From NCBI RefSeq assembly GCF_016743215.1, contig NZ_VRZC01000020.1:1-36562 (forward strand): DNA of 36,562 bases, read 5' to 3'. Below the pieces are notes generated by a model that saw only the letters and a list, made by a program, of their open reading frames with translations, was not told the origin of the DNA and did not search any database. This DNA comes from Geminocystis sp. GBBB08. GTDB lineage: Bacteria; Cyanobacteriota; Cyanobacteriia; Cyanobacteriales; Cyanobacteriaceae. Position 1 is the first letter of the stretch. Every line of letters starts with the position of its first letter. A program made the translations under genes and the position numbers. Shown here piece by piece: positions 36,000 through 36,562 of the stretch.

Positions 36000-36562
36000 T
36001 TATAAATTCATTTGGTTAATAATTTTCATCGTTTCAATACTAACTGTAGTAACTCTGGTTAATAAGTCAATTACTTGCTCTTTATAGTCAGCAAAACGAT
36101 AATTATTGAACTTTTCTGCTATGGTTTTATCTTTAGGTTTTTTTTCTTTATATTGGTCTAATATCCATTCTAAGGCACTACGATTACCTAATTTATATTC
36201 CCATGCCAAAGGCGGTATATTTTCTAAAATTGTTATCTCATCAATAATAATTTTACCGTTAATTTTATCAGCTTTTAACTTAACTTTCGGTAAGGGTATG
36301 GGTTTTCCAGAGTTGGTAACAATGGGCTTAAGCCCCTTGCCTGAAGTATCTGAGTTTAGGGTATCTTGAGAATCAATTAAATTTCTGAGAGTGTTTAGTA
36401 TAGTGGGTAAATCTTGACTAAAAGTATTAATTGCTTGACGAAAGTCTTTTATTTCAGCCCTTTCATAGTCTAAAAACTGATTTATTAATTTGTCTAATTC
36501 ATCGTCATTTTCCATGTCAATCCGTAAAGATTCATCTCCATTTTGAATTAATACGGCTGTTT
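36000..36562 (-). CDS. Type ISP restriction enzyme, C-terminal part (partial)
   Basis: The frame is open to the right edge of the window, so this is a fragment. From an internal ATG at 36515 there are 171 residues. The end, PLAWEYKLGNRSALEWILDQY and DLLTRVTTVSIETMKIINQM, is the C-terminal specificity-domain pattern of single-chain type ISP restriction-modification enzymes (LlaGI/LlaBIII group), preceded by GKIIIDEITILENIP. Upstream it continues TAVLIQNGDESLRID without a stop, consistent with a much longer helicase-methyltransferase protein outside the window. Residues about 56-72 (SGKGLKPIVTNSGK) are encoded by a palindromic repeat also found at 35897. Confidence 0.65.
   Translation of the reverse strand, partial: TAVLIQNGDESLRIDMENDDELDKLINQFLDYERAEIKDFRQAINTFSQDLPTILNTLRNLIDSQDTLNSDTSGKGLKPIVTNSGKPIPLPKVKLKADKINGKIIIDEITILENIPPLAWEYKLGNRSALEWILDQYKEKKPKDKTIAEKFNNYRFADYKEQVIDLLTRVTTVSIETMKIINQMNL

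Noticed and set aside
36106-36369. Plus-strand coding frame opposite the ISP fragment
   Set aside because: It is an antisense shadow with no recognisable protein pattern, whereas the minus-strand frame carries the specificity-domain motifs.

Overview
The window is cyanobacterial chromosome. Support comes from a photosystem I subunit (PsaK), a CRR6-type NDH-1 maturation factor, GUN4, a D27-like carotenoid isomerase relative, a DUF92/VTE6-type protein, a cyanobacterial cta oxidase operon and eight copies of the HIP1 octamer GCGATCGC (1611, 2603, 14271, 16446, 17436, 25600, 30699, 33132), far more than chance gives in DNA this AT-rich. Low GC, short heptamer repeats and small toxin-antitoxin pairs suggest a unicellular Geminocystis/Cyanobacterium-like lineage; this placement is inference.

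Layout. 1-1276: start of pntA (minus, runs off the left edge). 1552-6890: accessory block with a giant single-chain restriction-modification (R-M) protein, a five-copy 43-bp tandem repeat, a hicA relic with hicB, and a PIN-toxin pair, with further copies of the 43-bp repeat between and after these pairs. 7004-18459: mostly core genes (DUF192 lipoprotein, DUF2949, TlyA-type methyltransferase with a premature stop, FHA protein, psaK, trpF, DUF3750, M23 peptidase, crr6, gun4, DUF92/VTE6, cysC, D27-like, sppA, aroH) ending in a MazEF-type pair. 18613-22097: ctaCDE, an A2-type cytochrome c oxidase. 22252-24964: a hicBA pair, an ABC exporter gene broken by an in-frame TGA, and an unrecognised small ORF. 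25069-28318: guaA and trpB. 28619-32269: a second R-M protein paralogous to the first. 32356-35773: an antitoxin-like relic, the SdhA/FrdA flavoprotein gene, MITE-like repeats and ilvC. 36000-36562: C-terminal part of a probable type ISP restriction enzyme, running off the right edge.

How it fits together. Anabolic and bioenergetic genes stand singly or in pairs, as is usual in cyanobacteria, with defence and addiction genes wedged between them and no integrase or transposase gene visible. The two R-M paralogues share nuclease, helical and methyltransferase regions and a C-terminal tail, but differ almost completely between the NPPY motif and that tail. This is the signature of target-recognition-domain replacement. 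The most unusual items are this pair, the repeat-delimited toxin-antitoxin block at 5364-6890, and four reading frames each interrupted by one in-frame stop (positions 5712, 9324, 24378-24380, 32467).
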